NCBI RefSeq assembly: GCF_004340465.1
Contig: NZ_SLVV01000001.1
Location: forward strand, 222,022 to 286,021
Direction of reading: 5' to 3'
Source of the DNA: Mesobacillus foraminis
Lineage (GTDB): Bacteria; Bacillota; Bacilli; Bacillales; Cytobacillaceae
DNA length: 64,000 nucleotides
Made by a program: the position numbers and the translations under genes
The notes under the pieces: generated by a model
The model's input: the letters and a program-made list of their open reading frames with translations, nothing else
Database searches by the model: none
Told to the model about the DNA's origin: nothing
Shown: in pieces, positions 18,759 through 27,668 of the stretch
Numbering within the stretch: position 1 is the stretch's first letter
Layout: every line of letters begins with the position of its first letter

Positions 18759-18787
18759 GTGGTTCGCACAATAAGCAATGCTTATGT

Positions 18788-19108
18788 TCAGTCCCTGACT
18801 CCAAGAGCGATTTTCGCATAGCGGGACATCATATCCTTTGACCACGGCGGGGTGAAAACAATGTTAACTTCCGTATCCTTCACTTCAGGAAGATCGGAAA
18901 CTGAGTGCTTAACTTGATCGACAATTGTACCTGCCAGCGGGCATCCCATGGAAGTAAGAGTCATCGTCACGGTCAGCTGTCCTTCCTCATTCATCTCGAG
19001 ACCGTAGACAAGTCCGAGATTCACAATATCTACTCCTAGTTCAGGATCGACGACCATCTCAAGCGCACCCATGATACTGTCTTTTAATTCCTGGTCCAAA
19101 ACGTTCAC
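18788..19108 (-). CDS. yitW: DUF59/MIP18-family Fe-S assembly factor
   Basis: The 106-residue protein consists of one DUF59 (SufT/PaaD-like) domain: ALEMVVDPELGVDIVNLGLVYG at the start and the conserved cysteine in TLTSMGCPLAGTI near residue 57. Members help deliver Fe-S clusters to client proteins. It lies downstream of yitV on the same strand, as in B. subtilis, and is followed by a terminator. Its place at the edge of the nitrate module is probably a synteny effect, although a cluster-delivery protein next to Fe-S enzymes is of interest. Confidence 0.85.
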   Translation of the reverse strand: MNVLDQELKDSIMGALEMVVDPELGVDIVNLGLVYGLEMNEEGQLTVTMTLTSMGCPLAGTIVDQVKHSVSDLPEVKDTEVNIVFTPPWSKDMMSRYAKIALGVRD

Positions 19109-19173
19109 TCCTTTTTAAATCTTATCCTGCCTCTATCTTAACAGCATTTTAAATCTTGTACAGCCTTTAACTC

Positions 19174-19941
19174 TCAGAGATGCTTTTCAAACCACTCTGC
19201 AGCACTCCTGATGCCTGCTTGCGAAACCTTATGGCCTGCATGGGCATCCGCAATAAACTTAAGGTTTTCGGGGATTTCATTATAGTCTTGCCTGATTGAC
19301 TCATAAAAATCATAAGCACCGTCAAACGGGACGACCGGATCCAATTTTCCATGCCAGAATAAAACAGGCCTTCCCTTCAATTTCTCAGGCTCCAGACTTA
19401 GGTCGTATTTCCGGATTTCATTCAATAGTTCAGCGATATCACTTTCTTTTAACGGCGAGCGTATCCCCATTTTTTCCACTTCGTTCAATTGCCATAATGC
19501 CAGCTGTTCATAGGCAGGGTGCCCCATCAAAGAAACTGCCGCTTTAATCCAGTCATATTTCCTTAAAGCCCCGAGAGTGATAATAGCCCCCATGGAAGTT
19601 CCTGCAAGGCCGATTCGTTTGGGATCTGCCAATCCTTCATCAATAAACGCCTGCTTTAAGTCCTCCAGTTCATGAATTGTATTGAGAACAATTTCCCAAA
19701 AAAGAAAGCTTAATTCCCTTTCCGTTTTGCCGCTGTTGCGCTCCCCATGGTGAAGAGCCTCGGGAAGAACAACCCGAAATCCTTTGTCGGCCATAAGGTA
19801 GGCGTAATTAAGGTTGGTTTCCTTGATGCTGGAAAAACCATGGATAAAAAAGACAAGCGGAAGAGATTCTGTCATTTTTTGCTGCTTCACTATATGCAGG
19901 ACGGGTATATCGTTTATCTGTTTTTTTTCAATGACGATCAA
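19174..19941 (-). CDS. yitV: Alpha/beta hydrolase (esterase-like)
   Basis: This 255-residue protein has the alpha/beta-hydrolase oxyanion stretch (FFIHGFSSIKET), the nucleophile elbow GLAGTSMGAIITLG near residue 115, an acid in HGKLDPVVPFDGA and a late histidine in AHAGHKVS. The physiological substrate is unknown. I chose TTG 19941, which follows AGGAGG by 6 bases and gives exactly the length of B. subtilis YitV; an upstream ATG at 19962 has no ribosome site. It diverges from yitU. Confidence 0.8.
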   Translation of the reverse strand: MIVIEKKQINDIPVLHIVKQQKMTESLPLVFFIHGFSSIKETNLNYAYLMADKGFRVVLPEALHHGERNSGKTERELSFLFWEIVLNTIHELEDLKQAFIDEGLADPKRIGLAGTSMGAIITLGALRKYDWIKAAVSLMGHPAYEQLALWQLNEVEKMGIRSPLKESDIAELLNEIRKYDLSLEPEKLKGRPVLFWHGKLDPVVPFDGAYDFYESIRQDYNEIPENLKFIADAHAGHKVSQAGIRSAAEWFEKHL

Positions 19942-20197
19942 ATTAATTCCTCCTATAAACAAACATTAAAAGGTGTTAAATGATTTTTTTACAATTAATC
20001 TGTAAAATGGGTAGCATAGTCGTTAGATGTTCTTTCCTCCGCTTTCTAATCGTGTCTGCATCATTGTAATCCTCATTCAGGATTCAAGTCCAATATTCTG
20101 ACATACAATCTGTGCAGATCCTATATGATAACAATAAAAAGAAGCAAGGGAGAAAGCGGAGAGGAACAAATAAACAGAAAAAAGAGGGAGTACCAGT

Positions 20198-21016
20198 ATG
20201 GCTGACAAACATTTAATTGCTCTAGATTTAGACGGGACCCTTTTAAAAGATGACAAAACAATATCAGAGAGAAACAAACTTGTGCTGAATAAAGCGCGCG
20301 AAGAGGGCCATATTGTCATGATTGCAACGGGAAGACCCTTCCGTTCAAGTGAAATGTATTATCACGAGCTTGAACTTGATACCCCGATTGTTAATTTTAA
20401 CGGTGCCTTTATCCATCATCCATTGGATCAAAGCTGGGGTGTCCACCATTCGCCGCTGTCCATTGAGGTCGCCAAGGATATTGTAGAAGCGCTGGATTCA
20501 TTCAAATTTCATAACATCATTGCAGAAGTCATCGATGATGTGTATTTTCATTATCATGATGAAAAGCTCCTGGACATTTTCAATCTTGGCGGCCCGAATG
20601 TGACAACAGGGGATCTTCGTAAATATTTGAAAGCTTCGCCAACAAGCATGTTAATACATACAGAGGAAGAACAGCTTGCTGTTATACGGAAGCATCTGTC
20701 CGAAGTTCATGCTGAAGTCATTGACCACCGCAGCTGGGCCGCTCCGTGGCATGTAATTGAAATCGTCAAATACGGACTGAATAAAGCGGTTGGCCTGAAA
20801 AAAGCTGCTGATTATTTCCAGATACCAAAAGAGAAAATCATTGCTTTTGGGGATGAAGATAATGACCTGGACATGCTTGAATATGCCGGCAGAGGTGTAG
20901 CGATGGCAAATGGGATTGAAGCGGTAAAAAATATCGCAAATGAAACCACACTTTCCAATGAAGAAGATGGCATTGGAGTTTATTTAAACGAAATCCTGAA
21001 TTTAAAGGCACTTTAA
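20198..21016 (+). CDS. yitU: Cof-type HAD phosphatase
   Basis: The 272-residue HAD hydrolase has the nucleophile in ALDLDGTLLKDD (residues 8-19), motif II in MIATGRPFRSS, the lysine in GLNKAVGL and motif IV in AFGDEDNDLDMLEYAG. B. subtilis YitU is one of several phosphatases reported to remove phosphate from the pyrimidine intermediate of riboflavin synthesis, so the same role is likely, although Cof phosphatases are often promiscuous. GGGAG precedes the ATG. Confidence 0.85.
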   Translation: MADKHLIALDLDGTLLKDDKTISERNKLVLNKAREEGHIVMIATGRPFRSSEMYYHELELDTPIVNFNGAFIHHPLDQSWGVHHSPLSIEVAKDIVEALDSFKFHNIIAEVIDDVYFHYHDEKLLDIFNLGGPNVTTGDLRKYLKASPTSMLIHTEEEQLAVIRKHLSEVHAEVIDHRSWAAPWHVIEIVKYGLNKAVGLKKAADYFQIPKEKIIAFGDEDNDLDMLEYAGRGVAMANGIEAVKNIANETTLSNEEDGIGVYLNEILNLKAL

Positions 21017-21134
21017 ACTACAAATATTCGAGGCGGTTATTCGACTTTAGGACATTTCACTGTGAGTTTTGGAGCATACTAACAAAGAAGCAGTCATCCT
21101 GTTTCATATCTTGCTCGCTAATGGAGGGGTAAAA

Positions 21135-21287
21135 ATGGGGAAATCGAATAAATCCAAACGCTTTTTCAAGCAAGGATCAGACAGTGTCGCAAGGCATGAC
21201 TCTCGAATTCCGTATCATACCACTTATGCTGAAGCTGAGGCAAGGCGAAAGGCCGATGTGCAGGATTCTTCTTTAGGGGGTATATAG
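21135..21287 (+). CDS. Small basic hypothetical protein
   Basis: A 50-residue, highly charged product starts MGKSNKSKRFFKQGSDSVAR after a GGAGGGG site. Its stop is directly followed by the ATG of the DUF3813 gene, so the two are co-translated. I do not recognise a domain. The codon use and tight coupling support a real gene. Confidence 0.65.
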   Translation: MGKSNKSKRFFKQGSDSVARHDSRIPYHTTYAEAEARRKADVQDSSLGGI

Positions 21288-21479
21288 ATGGGAAATCGCC
21301 TCTTTCAGGAAGCGAAAAAGGCTGTTGAACTGGCACACAGTTCCAGCGGGAATAACCGCCAGGGTGCTGTCAATCGTGCAGAAAATGCCCTTTCTTCCGC
21401 CTTTGCGAATTCGACACTAGCCGAAAAGCAGCAGCTTCATCAATATCAGGACGAGCTTGATCACATTAAAGGGCATTAA
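21288..21479 (+). CDS. DUF3813 family protein
   Basis: The 63-residue product (MGNRLFQEAKKAVELAHSSS) is a small helical DUF3813-type protein found in this position in Bacillaceae. It is rich in alanine, glutamine and glutamate and lacks membrane segments. Function is unknown. It directly follows the small basic gene and is closed by a hairpin terminator. Confidence 0.72.
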   Translation: MGNRLFQEAKKAVELAHSSSGNNRQGAVNRAENALSSAFANSTLAEKQQLHQYQDELDHIKGH

Positions 21480-21481
21480 AT

Positions 21482-21517
21482 GAAAGCTGGCACATATTTT
21501 GTGCCAGCTTTTGTTTT
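21482..21517 (+). terminator. Terminator after DUF3813 gene
   Basis: AAAGCTGGCAC and GTGCCAGCTTT form a stem around ATATTTT, followed by TGTTTT. It separates convergent genes. Confidence 0.85.
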
Positions 21518-21521
21518 CCTT

Positions 21522-22292
21522 CTAATAAAATTTTTCAAGTATCAATGGATAGCTGTTAATCAAATCACCATCACTGTTTCGTTCATAAAGGTGTAAAATA
21601 AGTGTTCCATTTTTAGGAAGTGCATCCGGAGGAAGGTGAATTTCAATCTTAAACGGTTTCCAAGCTTCAGGTGCTTTTTCAACCTCGCCCTTTGTTTCTT
21701 TTAAAAGTTGATTATGCCCATCTTCAACACTGTAGTAAAAGTATCCATCTTTTGGGCTGGCCAGCCCCTTGATCGTGTATGTGCCCTGTTGCCCACTCAC
21801 TTCTATGTGTTTGAAAGCGGGATTTTCTTTAGGAAGGTACATCGTTTTCACATCTGTTAATGGCTCCAGTTTTTTACCATTAACCATCTTTGCTTTTAAT
21901 AATGCCGATACTTTGTACTCGCCTTCATGAAGTCTAACCCCGGAATGATGTAGATCCCAATGCTCTGTCCAGTTTACTGATTTTCCCGGCAAAATCGTTA
22001 CATCCCTTAAGGCTTGGGCAAAAGCCTTGCCCGCTGAATAGCGATACACTTCCACGCCTCGATTGTCATGGACTGTGATTTCGTAGGACTGTGAAGTCGG
22101 GAACGTGAAGGTCAAAGGAGTGTCTCCTGTATTGGTAAGCACGAGGTCAAAAGCGGCTTCCTCCGGCCCTGCGACCGGGTCAATGAAAAAATGCATCGTT
22201 TCCCCCTCCTTTTCCGTCTGTTCCCTCTCATAGGCAAATGCTGGTGCTGCAATTAAAAGGAGCAGAAAAAGGGCAAGCATAAATTTACGCAT
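21522..22292 (-). CDS. Exported BsuPI-domain protein
   Basis: The 256-residue protein has a typical signal peptide (about residues 1-20, ending APAFA) followed near residues 35-135 by a BsuPI domain, the fold of the intracellular proteinase inhibitor Ipi (FDLVLTNTGDTPLTFTFPTS, SYEITVHDNRG). A second domain of about 110 residues follows without a recognised name. B. subtilis Ipi lies at the same place but is cytoplasmic and half as long, so this form appears to act outside the cell. Protease inhibition is inferred only from the domain. Confidence 0.7.
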   Translation of the reverse strand: MRKFMLALFLLLLIAAPAFAYEREQTEKEGETMHFFIDPVAGPEEAAFDLVLTNTGDTPLTFTFPTSQSYEITVHDNRGVEVYRYSAGKAFAQALRDVTILPGKSVNWTEHWDLHHSGVRLHEGEYKVSALLKAKMVNGKKLEPLTDVKTMYLPKENPAFKHIEVSGQQGTYTIKGLASPKDGYFYYSVEDGHNQLLKETKGEVEKAPEAWKPFKIEIHLPPDALPKNGTLILHLYERNSDGDLINSYPLILEKFY

Positions 22293-22336
22293 GATCCACC
22301 TCGACTTTGTTATTAAAAATGTACTTGTTGTCCTGA

Positions 22337-23185
22337 CTATTCCCTTCTGAAAAAACCAAAGATTCCAGTTGTTTCAACAATGTTTGTAAATGCTTGGGGG
22401 TCGACGTCCCTGATGATCCTTTCTAGATCAAACAATTCGTAGCGTGTAATGACAATGAACATCATATCCTTTTCCTCATTCGTGAAGGCACCCTTTGCTG
22501 GAACAGTCGTGATTCCTCTCACCAGCCGGCTGTGGATGGCACTTTTAAGTTCCCCTGCTTTTTTAGTCACGATCATTGCAGTCAATTTCTCGTGCCTCGT
22601 ATGGATGGCATCGATCACTCTGGTTGATACATAAAGGGTAACGAGCGTATATAAAGCTTTCTCCCACCCATATAAAAAACCCGCTGATATAATAATTATG
22701 CTATTTAAAGTAAAGAAATATGTACCAACAGGCCGATCCTGCATCCTGGACAGGATCATGGCAACGATATCCATTCCTCCTGTGGAAGCTCCCCACTTCA
22801 ACGTTATGCCAACTCCTACAGCTGCAATGACACCTCCAAAAACAGCATTGAGCAGGATATCTTTTGAAACATGGACAATCGGGATTACCTCAAGAAAAAA
22901 CGACATCAGAAGAACCGATAAAAAACTGTAAATCGTAAAAGATTTCCCAACCCGTTTCCAGGCCAGAATTGTTACTGGAACATTTAAAATAAATAGCAGT
23001 ATTCCTGTTGAAAGCTGAAAGGGTGCAAACTCCCCTAGGATACTTGAAATGAGCTGAGCTGCTCCTGTAAATCCGCTCGCATAAACATTAGCGGGAATTA
23101 AAAACAAGTTCATCGCAATGCCGTTGAGCAGGGCACCTACCAGCACAACGACAAATTTCTTTGTATGTAACCAGGCCATCTCCAT
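22337..23185 (-). CDS. yitT: YitT family membrane protein
   Basis: The 282-residue protein has five to six hydrophobic segments in the first 200 residues (KFVVVLVGALLNGIAMNLFL onward) and a C-terminal soluble DUF2179 domain (TAMIVTKKAGELKSAIHS to TGIFGFF). YitT proteins are a large family in Firmicutes of unknown function, perhaps transporters. It follows the divergent degV gene as in B. subtilis. Confidence 0.85.
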   Translation of the reverse strand: MEMAWLHTKKFVVVLVGALLNGIAMNLFLIPANVYASGFTGAAQLISSILGEFAPFQLSTGILLFILNVPVTILAWKRVGKSFTIYSFLSVLLMSFFLEVIPIVHVSKDILLNAVFGGVIAAVGVGITLKWGASTGGMDIVAMILSRMQDRPVGTYFFTLNSIIIISAGFLYGWEKALYTLVTLYVSTRVIDAIHTRHEKLTAMIVTKKAGELKSAIHSRLVRGITTVPAKGAFTNEEKDMMFIVITRYELFDLERIIRDVDPQAFTNIVETTGIFGFFRRE

Positions 23186-23301
23186 CCTCCTTGCTGTTTT
23201 TGGTTGTTTACCCTATTTTGCCTAATATCAGCACTTCTAATTGTATTTTTAAAATTTAACCGCTAAACTAAAAATATATAGGTAGAAAGAGGTGAATTTT
23301 T

Positions 23302-24162
23302 ATGGGAGTAAAAATTCTGGCTGATAGTGCGTGCGATTTGCCTTTACCATTCTATGAACAGAATCAGGTTGCCCTTATCCCTTTAAAAGTATATATAGAT
23401 GGCCATGAGTATCAGGATTTACAAACAATCCAGCCTGCAGAAGTTTATGAAAGCATCCGTTCCGGGGATTTCCCAAAAACGTCACAGGCTTCCCCAGCTC
23501 TTTTTAAAGAACTCTTTACAAATCTGGCCATTAATGGTGAGCAAGGAATATACATAGCATTCTCATCAGAGCTGTCCGGAACTTACCAGACGGCTGTCAT
23601 GATTATGGAACAAGTAAAAGAAGAGCATCCAAATCTTGACTTGACCATTATCGATACAAAATGTGCCTCATTAGGCCAGGGTCTTATCGTCATGGAAGCA
23701 GCAAGGCTTGCAAATGAAGGAGCAGCAAAAGAAGAAATTCTTGAGGATGTCCTGTTTAGGTGCCAGCATATGGAGCATCTGTTTACCGTCGATGATCTTG
23801 ACTATCTGGCAAAAGGCGGGCGCGTCTCCAAGGCATCAGCGTTCCTGGGAGGACTTCTCAACATCAAGCCGCTGCTTCATGTGGAAGAAGGCAAGCTGGT
23901 TCCCATTGAAAAAATCCGCGGGAGAAAGAAACTTCTGCGCCGGATCATTGAAACAATCAAAGAACGGGGCGAACATCTCGAATCCCAGGTAATCGCCATC
24001 AGCCATGCGGACGATGAGGAAGCGGCCAATGAAATAAAAGAAATGATCAACCAGGAATTTGGCCCTAAAGAAGTTTATATCAATGCCATTGGCGCGGCAA
24101 TCGGTGCCCACACAGGCCCAGCAACAATTGCCATATTCTTCTTAAATAAAATCAGGTCTTAA
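23302..24162 (+). CDS. DegV family fatty-acid-binding protein
   Basis: The 286-residue product has the DegV fold: ILADSACDLP at the N-terminus, the lipid-binding TSQASPALF near residue 73 and FSSELSGTYQTA near residue 95, and GGRVSKASAFLGGLLNIKPLL near residue 175. DegV (FakB) proteins present fatty acids to the kinase FakA for incorporation into phospholipid. B. subtilis yitS is the positional counterpart. An AGAGGTG site precedes the ATG. Confidence 0.88.
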   Translation: MGVKILADSACDLPLPFYEQNQVALIPLKVYIDGHEYQDLQTIQPAEVYESIRSGDFPKTSQASPALFKELFTNLAINGEQGIYIAFSSELSGTYQTAVMIMEQVKEEHPNLDLTIIDTKCASLGQGLIVMEAARLANEGAAKEEILEDVLFRCQHMEHLFTVDDLDYLAKGGRVSKASAFLGGLLNIKPLLHVEEGKLVPIEKIRGRKKLLRRIIETIKERGEHLESQVIAISHADDEEAANEIKEMINQEFGPKEVYINAIGAAIGAHTGPATIAIFFLNKIRS

Positions 24163-24167
24163 CAACA

Positions 24168-24199
24168 AAAGGGTGTTCCCATGCGGGACAACCTTTTTC
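24168..24199 (+). terminator. Terminator of degV
   Basis: AGGGTGTTCCC and GGGACAACCT form an imperfect stem around ATGC, followed by TTTTTCT. Confidence 0.65.
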
Positions 24200-24429
24200 T
24201 ATTGCGGTACGTGCGGGAAACACCATCCATTTTTGGGGACAAGGGCTACAGGGCCTGGCCTGCAACAAAGACATTGCAGGAAGTATTTTTATCTTTCATA
24301 CTCGTCTTTTTTTTACGAATCTGGTTTTTAAAGTCAGTCTGGGTTTTCTTGTCTTGGTAGATTTCTCGTGATTTAGGATCTGAGAACGCTGACTACTCTT
24401 TCTAAGTAGCTTTCTAGGAGGTTCAGCTA

Positions 24430-25320
24430 AGGCAGGACTCTCCTAGCATCCCCTCCACGGTGGGTTTTCCTGTGTAGAGGCATTCAAAACCCATCTAGCT
24501 TCCCTCACCCGGCGGATTTCCTGCGCTGCGGGCATGTAGACCTCTTCTAGCTTCCCCCCATCGGCCGTTTTGCCTGTTTGGGGCATGTAGAACCCTTCTA
24601 GCTTCCCTTCCCCGGCGGTTTTGCCTGTGCAGGGGCACATAGAACCTTTCTAGCTTCCCTCACCCGGCGGTTATGCCTATGCGGGGGCACATAGAACCCT
24701 TCTAGCTTCCCTTCCCCGGCGGTTTTGCCTGTGCAGGGGCACATAGAACCTTTCTAGCTTCCCTCACCCGGCGGTTTCCCCTGCGCTGGGGGCACATAGA
24801 ACCTTTCTACCTTCCCTCACCCGGCGGTTTTCCCTGTGCGGGGGCACGTAGACCTCTTCTAGCTTCCCTTCCCCGGCGGTTTTGCCTATGCGGGGGCACA
24901 TAGAACCCTTCTAGCTTCCCGGCGGTTTTGCCTGTGCAGGGGCACATAGAACCTTTCTAGCTTCCCTCACCCGGCGGTTATGCCTATGCGGGGGCACATA
25001 GAACCCTTCTAGCTTCCCTTCCCCGGCGGTTTTGCCTGTGCAGGGGCACATAGAACCTTTCTAGCTTCCCTCACCCGGCGGTTTTCCCTACGCTGGGGGC
25101 ACATAGAACCTTTCTACCTTCCCTCACCCGGCGGTTTTCCCTACGCTGGGGGCACATAGAACCTTTCTACCTTCCCTCACCCGGCGGTTTTCCCTGTGCG
25201 GGGGCACGTAGAATCCTTTCAACCTCTCCTCACCCGGCGGTTTTCCCTGTGCGGGGGCACGTAGAATCCTTTCTACATTCCTTCACCTGACTGTTTTTCC
25301 TCGGCATGGGGCTCAAAACA
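24430..25320. repeat. Tandem array A, 52-bp period, about 16 units
   Basis: Between degV and the DUF3941 gene a unit containing CGGCGGTTTT, then GGGGCACATAGAACC, then TTCTAGCTTCCCT recurs. TAGA positions include 24588, 24640, 24692, 24744, 24797, 24849, 24901, 24947, 24999, 25051, 25104, 25157, 25209 and 25262; spacing is 52-53 except one 46-base unit at 24901-24947. Most units hold the palindrome TAGA-N5-TCTA. A block of about 160 bases is duplicated (24614 and 24920). The units are contiguous with no unique spacers. The array degrades at 25300-25400 and passes into array B. Bases 24200-24430 hold nothing I recognise. Confidence 0.95.
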
Positions 25321-25379
25321 TTCTCTACCATTTCTCCGCCAGCGTTTGCTGGTCATTCCCTTACCTCATACCCGCTTTT

Positions 25380-25750
25380 CTCACGAAGAAAATCACACTT
25401 GCTCCTCTTGTGTGACCTCCACACACTTTTTCACCGAAGTAGGTCACGCTTCCTCTCCTTGCGTTACCTCTCACACGCTTTTTCACCGAAGTAGGTCACG
25501 TATCCTCTCCTTGCGTTACCTCCCACACACTTTTTCACCGAAGTAGGTCACGTATCCTCTCCTTGCGTTACCTCCCACACGCTTTTCCATTGAAGTAGGT
25601 CACGTATCCTCTCCTTGCGTTACCTCCCACACGCTTTTCCATTGAAGTAGGTCACGTATCCTCTCCTTGCGTTACCTCCCACACGCTTTTAAAAGAAGGT
25701 CAAGCATTCTCTCCTTCTGTTACCTCTCATCCGCTTCTATGTGAACAAGC
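25380..25750. repeat. Tandem array B, exact 52-bp period, about 6 units
   Basis: A unit with GAAGTAGGTCACGTATCC, CTCTCCTTGCGTTACCTC and CCACACGC recurs; GAAGTAGGTCACG begins at 25436, 25488, 25540, 25592 and 25644, exactly 52 apart, with degenerate copies on both sides. The sequence differs from array A but the period is the same and the two run into each other. No open frame or recognised gene explains it. Confidence 0.95.
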
Positions 25751-25890
25751 TTCTCCTCTTGGATTGATTGCCAGTCTCCCTTACTCGCTGCCCCGCTCCC
25801 TGGCCATCCGTGCAAATCCGCCCACCAAGAATACTTCCCCTTAATGGTTGGCATCCTAATTGATAGATGATTGGAAAGGAGCTAAATGCA

Positions 25891-26022
25891 ATGTCACATA
25901 CATCTGACAATGATAAAAAAGCCCAGGACCATAATGCCATGCAGCATGAAAAGAACATGCTTGCTGAAAAGAACCGCAAAGCAGGCAAGAACCAATATTC
26001 AAAGAAGACAGATCACCTTTAG
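25891..26022 (+). CDS. DUF3941 small protein
   Basis: A 43-residue, very hydrophilic product starts MSHTSDNDKKAQDHNAM and ends QYSKKTDHL, which matches the DUF3941 family of small Bacillaceae proteins of unknown role. AAGGAG lies 10 bases before the ATG and a strong terminator follows immediately. It is too short for most automatic gene calls. Confidence 0.78.
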   Translation: MSHTSDNDKKAQDHNAMQHEKNMLAEKNRKAGKNQYSKKTDHL

Positions 26023-26049
26023 AAAAAGCGGCCGTGACGGCCGCTTTTT
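26023..26049. terminator. Bidirectional terminator
   Basis: AAAAAGCGGCCGTGACGGCCGCTTTTT is a symmetric GC hairpin with A and T runs, so it can stop both the DUF3941 gene and the convergent yitL. Confidence 0.92.
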
Positions 26050-26057
26050 AATGTACA

Positions 26058-26924
26058 TTAGTTGTTTTCCTTTTTATATGTCCATCCTTTGTCCTGGTAG
26101 ACCTTTCCTTCTTTCATTAAGCGTCCCAGCGCTCGTTTAAAAGAACTTTTGCTGAGGCCAAATCGATCCATGATGTCTTCAGCCATACTTTTATCGCTAT
26201 ATGGCATGGCCCCGTTCCTTGATTCAAGATACTCCATGATTTTCTCGGAATCTGTATCAAGCGCTTCCTGTTTCCTTGGCAGGAGGGAGATATTGACGGT
26301 GCCATCCTCCTTGACATCGATAATTCTTCCTTCGACTTTTTCACCGACTCTCGGTTCAGTCCTTCGCTGCGACTCGTGGATAAATCCTTTATACCCCTCA
26401 GCTGTGAGCATCCAGCTTCCAACCCTTGCTGTCCGATAAATATGGCCATGGACGTTTTTATTAAAATCTTTCGTTGTCGCAGGAACGGAAATTTCCTGAA
26501 TCACCTGATCGCTGGCGAGACGCGCATAAATCAGGTTGTTTCTGTTTACTCTCAAGGTGATATACACCAAGTCCCCTTTACTCGGCCAGACCGATTCAAA
26601 TACCGGTAAATCATCCTTGCCAAGCAGAATATCTTTTTTGATGCCGATATCGAGGAAAACACCTGTGCCCGGGTTTACATTAACGACAGGGACCCAGCTG
26701 TATTCGCCAACGGTAACCGCCGGAGTGGTTGTTGTGGCGGACAGCCTCCCCCTGGAATCCACGTAAAGGAAGACAGACACCTCGTCCCCTTCCTCAAACT
26801 CCCGGTCTGTATCATTTTTGTGGAGCAGGACATCCTCTTCTCCATCGGTTAAGAAATAGCCAAAATCCGAAATGCGGGCAACCTTTAATGTAGCCATACG
26901 GCCTGTATATTCATTTAAAGACAT
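26058..26924 (-). CDS. yitL: CvfB-like S1 RNA-binding protein
   Basis: The 288-residue protein has tandem S1-like OB domains (GRMATLKVARISDFGYFLTD at the start, a second around residue 70, and GEKVEGRIIDVKEDGTVNIS near residue 178) and a C-terminal winged helix (MAEDIMDRFGLSKSSFKRAL). This order is that of CvfB, an RNA-binding regulator of virulence genes in staphylococci; B. subtilis YitL is its counterpart. Its target here is unknown. Confidence 0.88.
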   Translation of the reverse strand: MSLNEYTGRMATLKVARISDFGYFLTDGEEDVLLHKNDTDREFEEGDEVSVFLYVDSRGRLSATTTTPAVTVGEYSWVPVVNVNPGTGVFLDIGIKKDILLGKDDLPVFESVWPSKGDLVYITLRVNRNNLIYARLASDQVIQEISVPATTKDFNKNVHGHIYRTARVGSWMLTAEGYKGFIHESQRRTEPRVGEKVEGRIIDVKEDGTVNISLLPRKQEALDTDSEKIMEYLESRNGAMPYSDKSMAEDIMDRFGLSKSSFKRALGRLMKEGKVYQDKGWTYKKENN

Positions 26925-27035
26925 GATAAATCCTCCTGATTGCTAGTTTAAAGCGTAGAATCTGCGAAAAGTTGTCGGAACTGCTATATTTTACTATAAT
27001 GAAGCCATATTTAAAAATGATTTCGGAGGTTGAGT

Positions 27036-27527
27036 ATGTCAAAAGAGAGCTCATTTGATATTGTATCCAAAGTTGATTTTTCAGAAGTCACAAATGCAAT
27101 AAATATTGCGATGAAAGAAATCAGCACCCGTTATGATTTTAAGGGAAGCAAAAGTGATATTTCCCTGGACAAGGAAGAACTGGTTTTAGTCTCGGATGAT
27201 GAATTCAAGCTTGAACAGCTGAAAGATGTCCTCCTCGGCAAACTGATCAAGCGCGGTGTTCCCATCAAAAACCTTGACTATGCAAAAATCGAGGGTGCTT
27301 CAGGCGGCACCGTCCGGCAGCGTGCCAAGCTGGTATCCGGCATTGATAAAGAAAATGCCAAAAAAATTAACACGATTGTTAAAAACAGCGGACTTAAAGT
27401 CAAGAGCCAGGTACAGGATGACCAGGTCCGTGTAACAGGCAAAAACCGCGATGACCTTCAAAAAATCATTGCAGCTGTTAAAGAGGCAGATCTGACTGTG
27501 GATGTCCAGTTTGTCAATTACCGATGA
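27036..27527 (+). CDS. yitK: YajQ family nucleotide-binding protein
   Basis: The 163-residue product ([25 protein letters not shown] at the end) is a complete YajQ protein with two ferredoxin-like domains. Members bind nucleotides or RNA, and some bind cyclic di-GMP. I chose ATG 27036, with GGAGG 7 bases upstream, which gives the same length as B. subtilis YitK. It diverges from yitL, as in that species. Confidence 0.9.
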   Translation: MSKESSFDIVSKVDFSEVTNAINIAMKEISTRYDFKGSKSDISLDKEELVLVSDDEFKLEQLKDVLLGKLIKRGVPIKNLDYAKIEGASGGTVRQRAKLVSGIDKENAKKINTIVKNSGLKVKSQVQDDQVRVTGKNRDDLQKIIAAVKEADLTVDVQFVNYR

Positions 27528-27547
27528 AATAAAATAATTAAAAGCTG

Positions 27548-27575
27548 CGGACAGGAAATACCTGTCCGTTTTTCT
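27548..27575 (+). terminator. Terminator of yitK
   Basis: CGGACAGG and CCTGTCCG pair around AAATA and are followed by TTTTTCTTTT. Confidence 0.88.
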
Positions 27576-27668
27576 TTTCACTCTTCTACTTCATAATTTT
27601 TCCATGTTTTTTCTATCTTGATAGAAGGAATTTAACAGTATGACTAAGTTAAGAGGAGTGAGCTGTTA

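Noticed and set aside
24443..24640. Minus-strand open frame with repeating YMP and TGKTA words
   Set aside because: It is a translation of array A. The period of mostly 52 is not divisible by three, so the frame shifts at each unit and the frame lasts only where units are 51 bases.
24430..25750. CRISPR array
   Set aside because: Units are contiguous tandem copies without unique spacers, and no cas gene is present.
26058..26449. Second frame opposite or within yitL
   Set aside because: It has no ribosome site or family similarity and is fully covered by the S1-domain gene.
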